DNA from: Porphyra umbilicalis
Taxonomy: Eukaryota > Rhodophyta > Bangiophyceae > Bangiales > Bangiaceae
DNA: 64,000 nt
NCBI GenBank assembly: GCA_002049455.2
Contig: KV918874.1
Coordinates: 1 to 64,000 of the forward strand
Direction of reading: 5' to 3'
Both the position numbers and the translations under genes were made by a program. Under the pieces are notes generated by a model. It was not told where the DNA came from, did no database searches, and worked only from the letters and a program-made list of their open reading frames with translations. Shown here piece by piece: positions 1 to 10,563 of the stretch; the first letter of the stretch is position 1, and each line of letters begins with the position of its first letter.

Positions 1-1355
1 GGCACCTGGGGGGGAAGGGCCCTCCAAGGGGCCGATGCGCCGCTGTAACGAAGGAGAGAGAAGCGGCAGGGAGGGGCGTGGAGGAACGGAGGTGCTCTCC
101 CCCGCATCGTTGTGGAGCAAGTGCTCCCCCACCGGCAGAGTGGGAGAGCCCCACCTGCTGCGCGGCAGGGAAGCACTGACAGCACTGCCGGCGGCCGGTG
201 TCATTGCGGACGGGGCGGGCGTTCCACCCCCGGCCGCACCCCTGCACCAACCATCCCACCGTGCCAGCCGATGCACGGGCGGCCGGCAGGCGCCCCCGCG
301 CGCCCCTCTCACGTGGTCTTTGACCATCGTTTCACCCACCTAGCGTGCCCGTGGCGAGGCGGTGGCGGCCGCCACTGTCATGCCTTCCCGGTCGGCGGCG
401 GCACAACACTCGACGCCGCGGACGGCGGTGCAGATGCGGAGGGGGGGTCGGCCGGAGCAGAGGTGGAGGGGGGTGCGGCCGGAGCAGAGACGAGCACACG
501 CCGCGACGAGGAGGTAGGGGGGAGTGAGTGGTTGGCAGACGCGAGTGGTTGGCAGACGCGAGTGGTTGGCAGACGCGCCGACAAGTATTGGCAGCAGCGG
601 CGTTGGTAGGTGCCCGGGGAATGGGTGCTTGTAGCGGGAGCAGGGGCGCCTGCGAGAGGTGCGGCCGACGAGCCCGCCGGCGGCGCCGCCCAACCCACCG
701 CCCCAGCCGTACGCATCGCGGGCGGCCACAGCCGTGCGGCGGGCGCGCGCGCCGGTGGCGGCTCGCCGAGCACTCGCTCGGCGGGCGCGCCGCCAGTGCC
801 ACACCCACCCCCGCTGCCACTCCCACCGCCACTGCCACCGCCGTCACGGCACACGGGTGGGCGCAGCAGCGGCACCGCGACCGCCGCCGCTTCGCCGACT
901 GTCGGGGTGCCAAAGCGCTTGCCCGCCCGACCTCCCCGCGGTGGGTGTCAGGTGGCCGCGCGACCGCCCCCAGCCGCCGCCGAGACCGCCCCGCCGCGTG
1001 CGCGCTGGTGGGGGTGTCAGCGCGCGGGGCGGGCGGCCAAGGGGGCAAGTGCGGGTTGCCGCTCTGCTGCGCATCCAGTCTCGCCCCCCCCCCCCCCCCC
1101 CCCCGCCCCGCCCCCCCCCGCCCCGCCCCCCCCCGCCCCGCCCCGCCCCCCCCCGCACCGCCCCGCCCCGCCCCGCCCCGCACCGCCCCGCTCCCAAAAA
1201 GTCCCCACCGCCGACGCGCCACGGCACCACCGCCGACGGGCGGGCGCCCGTCAATTGCGTCGCGGCACGCCCCACGCCTCGTGCCGCGCCCGTCGCAGTC
1301 GCACGGCGGCGGGGCCAACGTCCGCGCGCCGCGTGACACTCGCGCCAGCGCCGAA
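1..1355. other. GC-rich low-complexity stretch, no gene called
   Basis: Many overlapping frames stay open here on both strands, as expected of stop-poor GC-rich DNA, and none resembles a known family. Visible structure: a 17-bp unit repeated three times at 526-576; a C-rich tract at about 1081-1192 made of long C runs broken by single G or A; and a 39-bp tandem duplication starting at 1362 and 1401 (alternating TG followed by a NotI-like GCGGCCGC). The tail of the DDB2 reading frame formally runs into this region, but it is probably 3' non-coding. Confidence 0.5.
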
Positions 1356-3910
1356 CTAAGCGCGTGTGTGTGCGGCCGCGCGGGGGACGAAACGGGGCGC
1401 GCGTGTGTGTGCGGCCGCGCGGGGGACGAAACGGGGCGCGCACGCGCGCGCGCGGCGCTCGCCGCGGGTGCCACCGCGGCTCGCGCGCGGGCAGACGGGT
1501 GCGGGCGGCAACCAATCGCCGCGGGCGCCCCAAACGCGCCGGCCAATGCCGAGCCGCCGGCTAGACGATGCCGGTGGCGAGCGCGGCGGCGGCCGCCGCG
1601 TTGCGCTTCTTTCCACCCCACCGCCGCCGGGCCCCCCGCCATCCCTGTCGTCGTCCGCGTCAGGCGGCGGCGGCCGGCGCTTCCAGTTTGGGGGGCCACC
1701 GCCCCCCCCCCCCCCCCCCTTGCGGCCGCCGCCCCCGCCCCCATCACCGCCGTCGTCCTCGTCGCGCACGGGCGCCCACAGGTACACGCTGTAGCTCGAG
1801 CCGGTCGCGAGCACCGCCGCCGTCGGGTGCAACTCGTTGAGCGTGCAAACGGTGTTTAGGCGGGCGTCGGCAAGCGCCGTTGCGTGGCGCCACGCCCGCC
1901 CGTCGGGGGCGTCAAACAGGTCGACGGGGTGCACGGTGACGGGGCGGACGCGTCGGCGGCCCGTCGGCGTCACGCCGGCCACCTCCTCCCCGAGGAAGCG
2001 GCCGCACACAAAGCCCGTCTCCCGCCAATTGTCCGCGTGCGGGTCCCAGGACGCGACAAAGGAGGCCGGGTAGCCCGCCCAATCGTGCGAGTGGATGAGC
2101 GTCGACGACGGCGTCGCCGCCGCAGCCGCCGCATGCGCGCGGCCGGCGGGCGCCCCGGCAGGCGCGGGCACCGCCGCCATGGCCTTAAAGTCAAAGCGGT
2201 CGAGGCGGGGGAGGGCGGCCATCCCCACCACCGCGTGCACGTCCCCCCACACCCACACCCGGTTTTCCTGCCCCGTCACGAGCAGCCGCGTGCCCGTGTG
2301 GGGGGAGAAGGCCGCCCCATAGATGGACCGGTTGGCCGTGGCGCCGCCTACGGCACCGGCGGTGCGGCGGCCGACGCTGCCGCCGCCGCCGCCGCCGGCA
2401 CCGCCGCCCGCCGGCAGGCGGCGCACGTCCCACAACCGCACCGCCCGGTCGCTGCCGGCGGTGGCCAACAGCCGCCCGTCGCCGGCATTGACGGCGACCG
2501 AGTTGACCCGCCGCTGCGCATGCGCGCGCCAGGTGCCCCCGGCCGCCGCCCGGGGCGCCCGCGGGTCCACCCGGTGCACCCGCCCCCGCGAGTCGCCGAC
2601 GTAGACGAGGCCGCTGCCCGCGTCGACAGTCACAGACGCAAAGCCGGTGGCGTCTGCGCACCCCACATCCGCCGCGGCCAAGAGCGTCGTCGTGTGGGGG
2701 GCGGCCGCCCCCCCCGCCCCCACCCCCGGCTCAAACGCGGCCAGGCACAGCCGCCGTAGGGACCCATCGACGCCCGTCGTGTAGACACCGTCCGCGTCCC
2801 GGGCGGCGTCGGACGCCACCCCAGTCACCGCCGTGCCGCCGACGTGGACCGGCGCGGTCGTGATGCAGTCAGAGACGGCGCCGTCCCCCCCCCTGTCCCC
2901 GCCGAGCAAGTCGTGGCGCCACACCCCCACCGCCCCCGCCGCGTCAGCGGCAACGACCAGCCGCGGGTGGGCGGCCGGCAGGCCGAGGGCGGTCACCCGC
3001 GTCGGCAACATCCGCACCGCCGCGGCGGCAACGGCGACGGCGCCGCCGAGGCGGTGCCGCCGGCGCAGGCGATTGCGGAGGGCGGGGGGGGAGGGGGTGC
3101 TCGCCCGCGCCGCCAAGTAGCGGGGCGTCGTCAGGGCGCCGCGGGGGGGGGGCCTCGGCGCGGCGCGAGGCGCGTCGGCCGTGGCGGCGGCACTCCCAGG
3201 GAGCGCCACACCAGCCACCCGGTGGGGGCAGTCGGTAAAAATGTGGCCGGCGCGGCGGCAGAGGTAACACTCGCGCACCGGGCAGTAGCGGCGGGCGTGC
3301 CACGGGTCCGCGTCGCAGTAGAGGCAGCGGCCGTCATTGTAGTTAAAGTGGCCAGAACCGACGGGCCGGGGGCCCCGTGGCGTCGCCGCCGCACCAGCGT
3401 CGACGCTGGCGTCGGGGGGGGGGCGGCCGCCGCGGCGCCGCCCCCGACCGCACCGCCAATGCTGCCGCCCGCGGGGGGCGACGAGCGCAGTGCAGACACG
3501 GTGGTGGCCGCCGCCGCGACAGACAGCTCCCTTTGACCAGTGGCGAGTGAGGAGGTCTGCCGCAGAGGTGGGGCCGGCGTTCCCGCTGAAAGACGGCGGT
3601 TGAGGCGCAGGCGCAACGCCGGCCGCGACGGCGTCGACGCAAGGTTGCCGGCATCAGCGCTAGCACCAATGGCGGCGGCGCCACGGGCAGGCGTTACCGG
3701 CGTGGTCAGAAACGTGTCGCCACGCACCGTCGGGCCACCATCTGCACTTGCATCGTCATCCTCCCAGGTGCGGTCGCTCCCACTGTCACCGTCGCTGTCG
3801 TCGTCGGCGCCGCTGTCCCCACGCGGCTCCTCATCGTCGTGGTCGGCGGCAGCGGCACGGACGCCTGCCGCTTCGACAATAGTACGCCTCCGACCGGAAC
3901 GGCGCAACAT
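1356..3910 (-). CDS. DDB2: UV-damaged DNA-binding protein 2 (DDB2), WD40 with zinc knuckles
   Basis: Substrate receptor of the CUL4-DDB1 ligase that recognises UV photoproducts in nuclear DNA (family knowledge). Seen: two zinc knuckles encoded at about 3230-3340, a first CLYC type followed by CYLCRRAGHIFTDCPHR, which matches the paired Cys-rich knuckles of plant DDB2. WD40 blades follow, with a DWD-like box (LLATAGSDRAVRLWDVR, about 2430-2480), then SIYGAAFSPHTGTRLL, IHSHDWAGYPASFVASWDP (about 2050-2100), VHPVDLFD, and the last blade NELHPTAAVLATGSSYSVYLW (about 1760-1835), in the order of the plant protein. The start at 3910 (MLRRSGRRRT) gives an acidic, disordered N-terminus. A one-base frame change lies at or near the C/G run at 3413-3422. 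The annotated end at 1356 is only the first stop; beyond about 1750 the frame is a Gly/Pro/Arg-rich tail after an 18-base homopolymer (1702-1719), so the true C-terminus is probably near 1700-1760. Confidence 0.85.
1362..1439. repeat. 39-bp tandem duplication
   Basis: Two adjacent copies of a 39-bp unit containing (GT)n, GCGGCCGC and a GGGGGACGAAACGG block begin at 1362 and 1401. The unit is 13 codons long, so any overlapping frame gains a 13-residue repeat. This explains the repetitive tail of the DDB2 frame and suggests that tail is not real protein. Confidence 0.85.
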
Positions 3911-4545
3911 GGGGAAAGCGGGAGAGTGGGCGGTGGAAGTCGCTGACGGCGGGCGGTTGATGGCTGTTGTCGACGAGGAGCCGCAACGGTCACGTCGTGG
4001 AGGCGGCTGAGTCGAACAGCAATCGCGACGCCACCCCAGCGCGCGCTGAGTCGTCGCGCACCGACGCGATCGGGTCGACGGGACAGCCACAAGATCAACA
4101 AATTCATGCGTTGGATGCACAACGATTCGTGACACTTGATTCAAATATATACTTGTGTCGCTTCAGCACCCCAATCATACGAGCACACCAATCGTGTACT
4201 TTATGCGTGTAGGATCTCAGGAGAAACGGACCCACGTTCTATTCTAGAGATTAAACCTCTAGAATCGATCGTGGGGGCCGTTTCCAACGCCTGAGAGGGG
4301 GTAGAGTTGCAAACGATTTAGATCCAAATCCCCCTCCTGACGCCATTGTGATGGGGCCACTTTCCGCGCCTTGTGCTGCTCATGTTCAAATTATCACCCG
4401 ATTTGAAGCCATTGTAGCCTCCTCATTGCTCGGGGGGACCTCGCATTCACGCGATAAAACGGTCACACATGCCATGTGGCGGGGCGGGGGGCAGCGAACG
4501 GCGGCGCCTATACTGGGTGCCGGCTGCCGGTCTACCGCTGCCGGC
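3911..4545. promoter_or_regulatory. Divergent intergenic region between DDB2 and the next gene
   Basis: A 635-bp region separates two divergent starts (DDB2 minus, hypothetical gene plus). It becomes AT-richer than its flanks. TATATA at about 4145-4150 could be a TATA element for the minus-strand gene, about 240 bp from its start. Inverted TCTAGA-type motifs lie around 4232-4262 (TTCTAGAGATTAAACCTCTAGAA is nearly palindromic). Promoter activity is inferred from layout only. Confidence 0.35.
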
Positions 4546-5724
4546 ATGCCCATGAGCGACCGCGCCGCTGGCGCCGCCCCGCCGGCAGCCCAGGCGGCGG
4601 TCTTGGTGGCCGCGGCTGCGCGCGCCGCGGCCGAAGGGCACGGGGACGCGGCGCCGTCGGCGGCCGTGTCGACAGCCGAGCGGGCGGGGAGCGCGTCCGC
4701 CGCCGCCGCCGCAACCACCGCCGCCGCCGGCTGCCAAGCCGCGTCACGCGGGGCGGTGCCGGGGGGGGCCGCCCCGTCGGTCGCGGCGGGGGGGAGAGAC
4801 GTAGCGTCGGCACCCCCCCCGCCATGTCCCACACGGCCTACCCCAAAAGCGCGGCGGCGGCGCAGACGCCATCGGCGGGCGGCTTGAAGCGGTCGGCGGC
4901 GGCGGCGGCGGGGGCGCCCCCAGACCGGCGATCCACGTCGGCGCGCCTGCCGGTCGCGGACGGGCGGACCGTCTCGGGGCGCCTGCCGGCGGCGGAAGGT
5001 CGGACCGTCTCGAAGCGCCTCAGCCGGGTCATTGGCGGCGACGGCGGGGGGCGGGGGGAGGGCGGCATCGCCTTGCGACTAGGGGCAACGTCGCTCGGGC
5101 GCGCGGCGAGCCGCGCCTTGGACAAGAGCGCCGGAGGCGGCGCCAACAAGGGCGCCGCCGCTGGAAAGGGGGAAAAGTCGCCGCCGCCGCCCGCGACGGG
5201 CCCGCCGGCTGCCGCTGCCGCCACCGCCGCCACCGCCGCCGCTGCCGCCGCCACCGCCGGCGCCGGCCGACGCGGCGCTGCCGACGCAGCGGTCACCGGT
5301 GGCCAAGGTCGAGGCGGCGGCGCCCCTGGCGGTGGCCAGCGCCTCCCCGCTACCCGGGCGGGCGGAGCGGACGCCGCCCGCCCCCCGCGCGCTGCAGCCC
5401 CCCACGCGCACGTCTGGGGAGCGCGCGCGGTCGGCGTTGCGGCAGCTGCTGCCGCCCGGGACGGACAAGCCCGGCAATGGCCGCCGCCGCACGTGGTCGG
5501 TGTCGCTGCCGCTCGGGCGCCTCAGCGGCTCTGCTGGCGCGGGCGACCGGGAGCGGGATCGGGGGCGCGGGCGGGAGCGGCAGCGGGACCGCGGCGGGGG
5601 CGGCGCCGACGCCAAGGCCGCCCCCGCCGAGCGCGGCGGCTGGCGCGCGTCGCGCGAGTCGAGCCGCTCCGCGGCGGCCGACGGTGCAAAACAGCATGTT
5701 GGTGTGAGTTTCAGTCCATTCTGA
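4546..5724 (+). CDS. Hypothetical basic low-complexity protein, frame-interrupted
   Basis: Not recognised. Protein-like sequence runs in frame 1 from the ATG at 4546 (MPMSDRAAG), in frame 3 from about 4824 (MSHTAYPKSAAAAQ...), and again in frame 1 from about 5290 to a TGA at 5722-5724 (PVAKVEAAAPLAVASASPLP...GVSFSPF). The middle segment has an internal 13-residue repeat (RLPVADGRTVSG / RLPAAEGRTVSK). The last segment is rich in RDRERGR-type basic repeats. The first switch coincides with G/C runs at 4759-4765 and 4814-4822, and the second with GCC repeats at 5215-5260, so homopolymer indels or short introns could join one protein of about 390 residues. Function unknown; nuclear or RNA-associated would be a guess from composition only. 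Confidence 0.4.
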
Positions 5725-6171
5725 CTGTATAGGCGTGATCAGGGACGTCACTTTACCCAGAGGAAATGATGAAGTCAAGGGCCGCACGAATTTAGTTTTT
5801 GACACCCTACTGTCCCAAGACGTGTTGCCCTTGCCCACTTGGCATGTCCATGACATCCTCCGCGTTTTAGCAGACGTCCGACCCAAAAAGAACACCACGT
5901 CACAATCAACCGAAGAGCTCAAGTAGGATGGAGAACAATCCCTGGTCACGTCGGTGTGCTCAGAATAGTACCACAAAGGCTCCTTCATGCTCATATGACA
6001 CCCTACTTGCTGCCCTTCACGCGTGCCCCGCGACCGATGTGAGCTTGAAGCGAAGTTGGTCTGAGTGAATCTTGTAGAATACTCTAATCAGGTCCAGTGG
6101 TCAAAAGTTTTCTGTTCAACGTCGAGACGATGTGCAGCCTGAGTACAGCACGACACAAGCGCAGCTCCTTG
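5725..6171. other. Intergenic, nothing recognised
   Basis: About 450 bp of mixed-composition DNA between the hypothetical gene and the inverted-repeat element. Short frames are present but show no recognisable family, and no clear repeat or RNA motif was seen. Confidence 0.5.
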
Positions 6172-7735
6172 CATCGTCAGAACAATGGTCATCCTGAACG
6201 GGAGAGAATCCCGTTCAGGCCCCTGTTACGGCACGGCGCCTGAACAAGGTAACTCCTGTTACAAACGTTGTTCAGGTGCACGGACCTGATCTCGAGGTCG
6301 GACGTTACCAGATCGCGAGATACACCCTTAATACTCCTGTTAACCAGGGTCGATTATTATTGCGCTAATCTCTAGACGATGACAGGTTACTGGCGGCCCT
6401 TGCACACTGCTCGCTGATGCTGCTCTGCTTTATTTCTGGAGGGACTATGGATGGGACTACGGCCATGAGGACAACCAAACGGTGCACCCATCATAGCTGA
6501 CCATGTACCAACGGCGGCAGCAACACAAGTGGGGGAGCCAGTCGGCAGGTAGTACCGAGAACAAGGCACAAAGACCGCGACAGATGCCGTACCATCCAAA
6601 CCCACATCAAACGAGAGCTCGAGATATCGAGAGAGGGGAAGACTAAGAAACAAGAGCAACGATACGACGGGACAAAACAGGGGACGTACGAGATAGGGGG
6701 CAGGAAGCGGGGGACGGACGTAGGGAGGAGGGGGGAGAGAGAAATCCAATCAGGAAGTGGGAGAAAGACATACACGATACGCAGGGGAAAAACATGCACG
6801 GACGGTAGCACATGTAGGCACGAGTCAGATGCGAGCTACCACAGATGGCAGTGAACGAGGGCTCCCTGTACGGTAGTGCAACATCCGGTGCAATGACCTC
6901 GATGGAAGACACGCAATGACAGACAAACGAACGATAGACAGGAGAGGATCCAACCACAAACAGCGCACAACATACCTGTTAGAAGACTGGCTCAAAGACC
7001 CAGCATGGTAGGGGGTCGCCCAGTTGGGGAGGGGGACGTTGGTGCACGACAGCAAGAGCCGGGAGAGATCGAAACGGGCGCTCCGATCTCGGATGACGAC
7101 TGCAGTGGTCTTGCTCGCCGGCGGCGCGGTGGTGGAGGGTCAGGTCATCGGAGGCTTTAGCCTGTCACTCTTGAGTTGTCTCCAATCGACCAGATAAGTC
7201 CGTTTTTTCCATGGAGACGTCCGACCTACCACGAGGGCAACGTGTGGCATAGCTCACTTTTATTGGCCGGCCATTCTCATATATGCTTGACATCATTCGT
7301 CGTCTCACGAAGTACATAATTCTTCGGTCATCGATGGACTTTACAGAGCAACTCGGGGTAAGTTCTGGAGCGGCGACCGCCGTCTCGTGCGTGCACCTTC
7401 GGTCCGAGAACACGCCTTGGCGCCGACTTTTTGTGCAGCGCATCGTCGACGGCAAGATGCATCCAGGCCCGTGCAGGACCCCGACCTGGACAGTTAACGA
7501 CTTCGCAATCCATTGCAGGGATGTCATTGGCTTGAATTAGTGCGACAGTCTTGCATGACCTCGCGATCAGCCACGAGACGGTTCCGGGCCTGGCACAGCT
7601 GCCCTGAACGGGAACTCCTCCCGTTCAGGCCTTTGTTACAGCATAGACGCCTGGGCGGGAAACCTCCTGTTCAAGGGCTTCCTGAACGGGACTCCTGTTC
7701 AGTCTCCCGTTCAAATGTCCACTGTTCTGACGATG
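6172..7735. mobile_element. 1.56-kb terminal-inverted-repeat element (non-autonomous)
   Basis: The ends are inverted copies: CATCGTCAGAACAATGG at the left and, read from the other strand, CATCGTCAGAACAGTGG at the right. Each end is followed inward by CTGAACGGG/CCCGTTCAG palindromes that recur several times (6193-6290 and 7602-7710). No transposase-like frame is visible between them, so it would need help in trans. I could not find a convincing target-site duplication, so the exact borders and superfamily are open. The clustered short palindromes at both ends resemble subterminal transposase-binding repeats (inference). Confidence 0.65.
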
Positions 7736-7977
7736 AAACTACCATTGAGAGGCCTCAGAACGCTTGACGCCTGACCGACACGGCTCCCAAGGCAGTGACC
7801 ATGCCAGGAGACTCCAGTAACATACGTCCAGTGAAAGCTGTCATCTGGACAGTATCTGATTGTCTGTTGATGGTCGCTTTTCGGCCGATCAGCTGCAACC
7901 TCTGGCGCAGGATCTTCCCATGGGCCCCGTCAATCCGAGACGAGGGTCACTGCCCGCACGCCGCCATGGTCTCACAG
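7736..7977. other. Short intergenic spacer
   Basis: Nothing recognised between the inverted-repeat element and the start of the long inverted repeat. Confidence 0.4.
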
Positions 7978-8967
7978 CTCCCCCTTCCCGATCCTCGTAT
8001 ACGAGCAAGTGATAGCTCATACGTTCGCACAATGGGGGAAGGACCTAGGTGGGGTACACACGTGAGTGGAAGTAGCATGAGGTCACCGTTGTCGTGCCCG
8101 CCGTTGCGGCGGTAGCCAGCCATGGGGGGTGTATTTGGCCACCTGCTGTGGAATGCTCCGGTGGACCGGACCACCGCTGTGCGCGGGCCAGCGAGAATAA
8201 AAATAGGAGCTCATTGCTGGACTGTCCCGGATTGTACGTCAAAGCAGTGCCAACACTGGCCAGTCCAATGGATCACGTTCGTTTTTCTGGCACTGCCCCA
8301 TCTTGTGGATACCGAATGTGGCTTCTGTTCCTGCCTATAGCGATTCCCATTGCATTTTGTTCAGCTGCGGCCGGTCTCCCATACTGTACTCTATTCTTTC
8401 TGACCAGCTGGAAACAATACGGGAATTCTATCTTCGCGCGTCTCTTTTTGTCCAGCAGGACCTCCTTGGCAGATGACACGTCGGCAGCGCCCGGGTGGGC
8501 GGCCAGGCAGGAAAACACACAAAACGAGAAACACTTGTAGTGGCGACGGGCTGACAGTGGGGAGAAGGGCAGGGACGGCCGCGGTAGCCGAGGAGTGGGG
8601 TGCGGTGCAACACTGACACAGCACTGGTGGGGCGATGGTATCGGCCACGTCAGCTCCTCTGCACGTGTCAGGCCAGTGTGCGTCGAAATTGACGACCCGC
8701 CCACAATGCCACTTTGCGCCCCCGAGCCCCCCTAGCACGCCGCTCAGCTCCCCCCGACCCCCCACCAAACCCCCCCAAACCCCCCCAACCCGGCCTCCAA
8801 CCCCCCCCCAACCCCCCCCCCAGCACCCCCCCAGCACCCCCTAATCCCTCGAATCCCCCCCCCCCCCCCAACACCCCCCCAGGGAGCCCCCACGATCTCT
8901 TGTAGCCCCACCCACAATCTCTTGTAGCCCACGTGTCATCGTGGGTCGTGTTTTTCGAGATACGACC
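7978..8967 (+). repeat. Dispersed ~1-kb repeat, copy A
   Basis: Aligns by eye over its whole length with the reverse complement of 59788-60915. Shared blocks include GGGGAAGGA-CTAG, ATGAGGTCACC, GGTAGCCAGCCATG, the GCCCCATCTTGTGGATA block, CTGACCAGCTGGAAACAA, GGCAGATGACACGTCGGC, the C-rich tract (8720-8880) and GTAGCCCACGTGTCATCGTGGGTCG at the distal end. The copies are diverged (roughly 75-85% by eye), so the duplication is not recent. Copy A lacks the MITE present in copy B. No coding capacity is evident, and terminal inverted repeats were not found. Confidence 0.75.
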
Positions 8968-9087
8968 CCACTTTATGAGAACCATCCAACGCATGCGGCT
9001 GTGCCTCGCGCGAGCACGCGCGGCGGAGCCGCACCAGCGCAGTGGGGCTTGGACCGTGTAAATATCTCACGGATCTGCTGATTCTGT

Positions 9088-9095
9088 GTTGCAGG
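9088..9095. repeat. 8-bp target-site duplication (left)
   Basis: GTTGCAGG immediately precedes the element at 9096. An identical GTTGCAGG at 9998-10005 follows its other end. Eight-base duplications are the hallmark of hAT transposition. Confidence 0.9.
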
Positions 9096-9997
9096 TAGGG
9101 TTGTGCAACACGCCCAAGGCGTGTTCACGGACACACCCAGGGCGTGTTTCATCGCGTGTTTAGGGCGTGTCACGCCAGCACGCCTGCCCAAACATGGGGC
9201 GTGTTTTAGGCGTGCTTAATTACAGGTTCATGTGCACTTAATAGGCTGGTTGCAGTGAGGTGGTCGTGTAAGGATTGCAACCGACTCGACCCCCACCGAT
9301 TGACCGACATCACCAAGGTGGTGCTGCAAATGCGAGCTGCGCTGGCCAAAGAGGCGGCGCCGCGCCAGACGGTGTCACCGGGGTCCCGCATGGGCGATTT
9401 TGGTCTAGATGCCGGCGGAATGGTGGACCCCGATGATGACTACGAGGACGAGTGGAGCCCCCCTCCCCGCTGCCGACAACGAGAACGACGCTGACGCGGA
9501 TGCGGTCGCAGGCCTGGCATCCGACGCCAGAAGCATACAGCAGGAGTTGGACGAGGTGTCCCAGGCATGCCGCGAGCGGGGAGAGGCGACAGAGAACGAC
9601 GAAGCGTCGGAAGTCAACGGCGCCAGCCAGCCGCCTCGCCTCCCAGAGTCTGATCTTGTGAGCATTTGCGAGGCTTACGTGGCGCGGAGTGTTGGCACGG
9701 AGGGAGTCGCTGCTGCGGTGGGTGGGGCGTCGAGCGCGGCAGGCAGCGGCCGCGGTCCTCGTCAGACCAACGTGCTGCTCAAAGATGTGTTTGACACGAC
9801 GTGGTATCTGGCCAGTGCCAAGATTGTGTATCGTATGGCGCGGTTTAAGCAGAGCATCGGTAGACGCTACTTGGAGTTTTTACGGGTGTTACTTTAGGGC
9901 GTGTTGGGCGTGTTTAGTGTTTAAGGGCGTGTTTAGGGCGTGTTTTAACGTGTCACGACCGCACGCCCTTCAAAAAGGGGCGTGTTGCACAACCCTA
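9096..9997. mobile_element. hAT-type DNA transposon, non-autonomous, 902 bp
   Basis: Terminal inverted repeats TAGGGTTGTGCAACACGCC and GGCGTGTTGCACAACCCTA are nearly perfect, and the element is bounded by the 8-bp duplication GTTGCAGG. GGCGTGTTT-like motifs are repeated in the subterminal 100 bp on both sides, as in hAT elements whose transposase binds clustered short motifs. The body (about 9255-9897, plus) keeps a decayed ORF with an acidic segment (GDFGLDAGGMVDPDDDYEDEW) and PESDLVSICEAYVARSVG. The second segment resembles TENDLMTICSVFVRGEMGG in the element at 42086, so both descend from one coding parent. The intact target duplication suggests a fairly recent insertion. Confidence 0.88.
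9409..9897 (+). pseudogene. Remnant ORF inside the hAT-type element
   Basis: A 162-codon open frame from 9409, preceded in another frame by 9255-9480 (WSCKDCNRLDPHRLTD...). The acidic DDDYEDEW segment sits in the first frame, and the sequence continues meaningfully in the second, suggesting a frameshift near 9455. No DDE or hATC signature was identified. The match to a segment of the 42.1-43.1-kb element is the only evidence that it is old coding sequence. Confidence 0.4.
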
Positions 9998-10103
9998 GTT
10001 GCAGGCTGTTGCAGGATCTCCACAGTCTGCCCAATGGCTGCAGGTCGGGCCATTTTGTGCTGGCAGCCTGCTGGTTTAACCGATATCCGAGGTCGGACGG
10101 ACT

Positions 10104-10563
10104 GCGCAGCGGGCCCAAAACCGTCGTCAAAAGCACGTCTACTTTTGCGTGTTTTGAGGCGAACAGATAATCTACGAACCGCCCTGCGGCTCTGTCAAAG
10201 CTGTTCTTTTCCAGAAAGGGCGCCAAAATCATCTGTTCGCCGGGATAGATGCCTCTCCACACGTAAAAAGAGAGACACAGCATAAGACGTGTACACTTCA
10301 CCCTCCCAGAAAGAGAGAGAGACGGGGAAGCATCTATGGCCCTGCTTGCAGGCGCTATGTGTGGAGTGAGGAACGATTCCTGTTCTCGCACACAAAAATA
10401 TGCAAGGACCCCGCATGGGATGGCCTCTGAGAGCCTGTCAAGGGGGGTCCATCTGTTTTTTGCACAGGAATCCTGTTTCTTCAAACAGGAACACGGGCCT
10501 CCCACAGGCTCAAAATAGGTAAAAACAGACGTGCTTTTGACGACGGTTCTGGGCCTGCTGCGC
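10104..10563. mobile_element. 460-bp MITE-like inverted-repeat element
   Basis: The left end GCGCAGCGGGCCCAAAACCG and the following GTCGTCAAAAGCACGTCT match the reverse complement of the right end (10516-10563) with about three differences over some 40 bp. No coding frame of note lies inside; a small TAGATGC/GCATCTA inverted pair is near 10246 and 10330. No clear target-site duplication was found, so the superfamily is unassigned (PIF/Harbinger or MULE are possible). Confidence 0.65.

Noticed and set aside
332..1747. 471-codon minus-strand ORF
   Set aside because: Composed of GGAGRGGAG-type repeats from the C-rich tract and tandem units; no domain, and overlaps other equally open frames.
8391..8994. 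Gly/Pro-rich ORFs around the C-rich tract
   Set aside because: Result of the homopolymer tract in the dispersed repeat; not conserved as protein in copy B.
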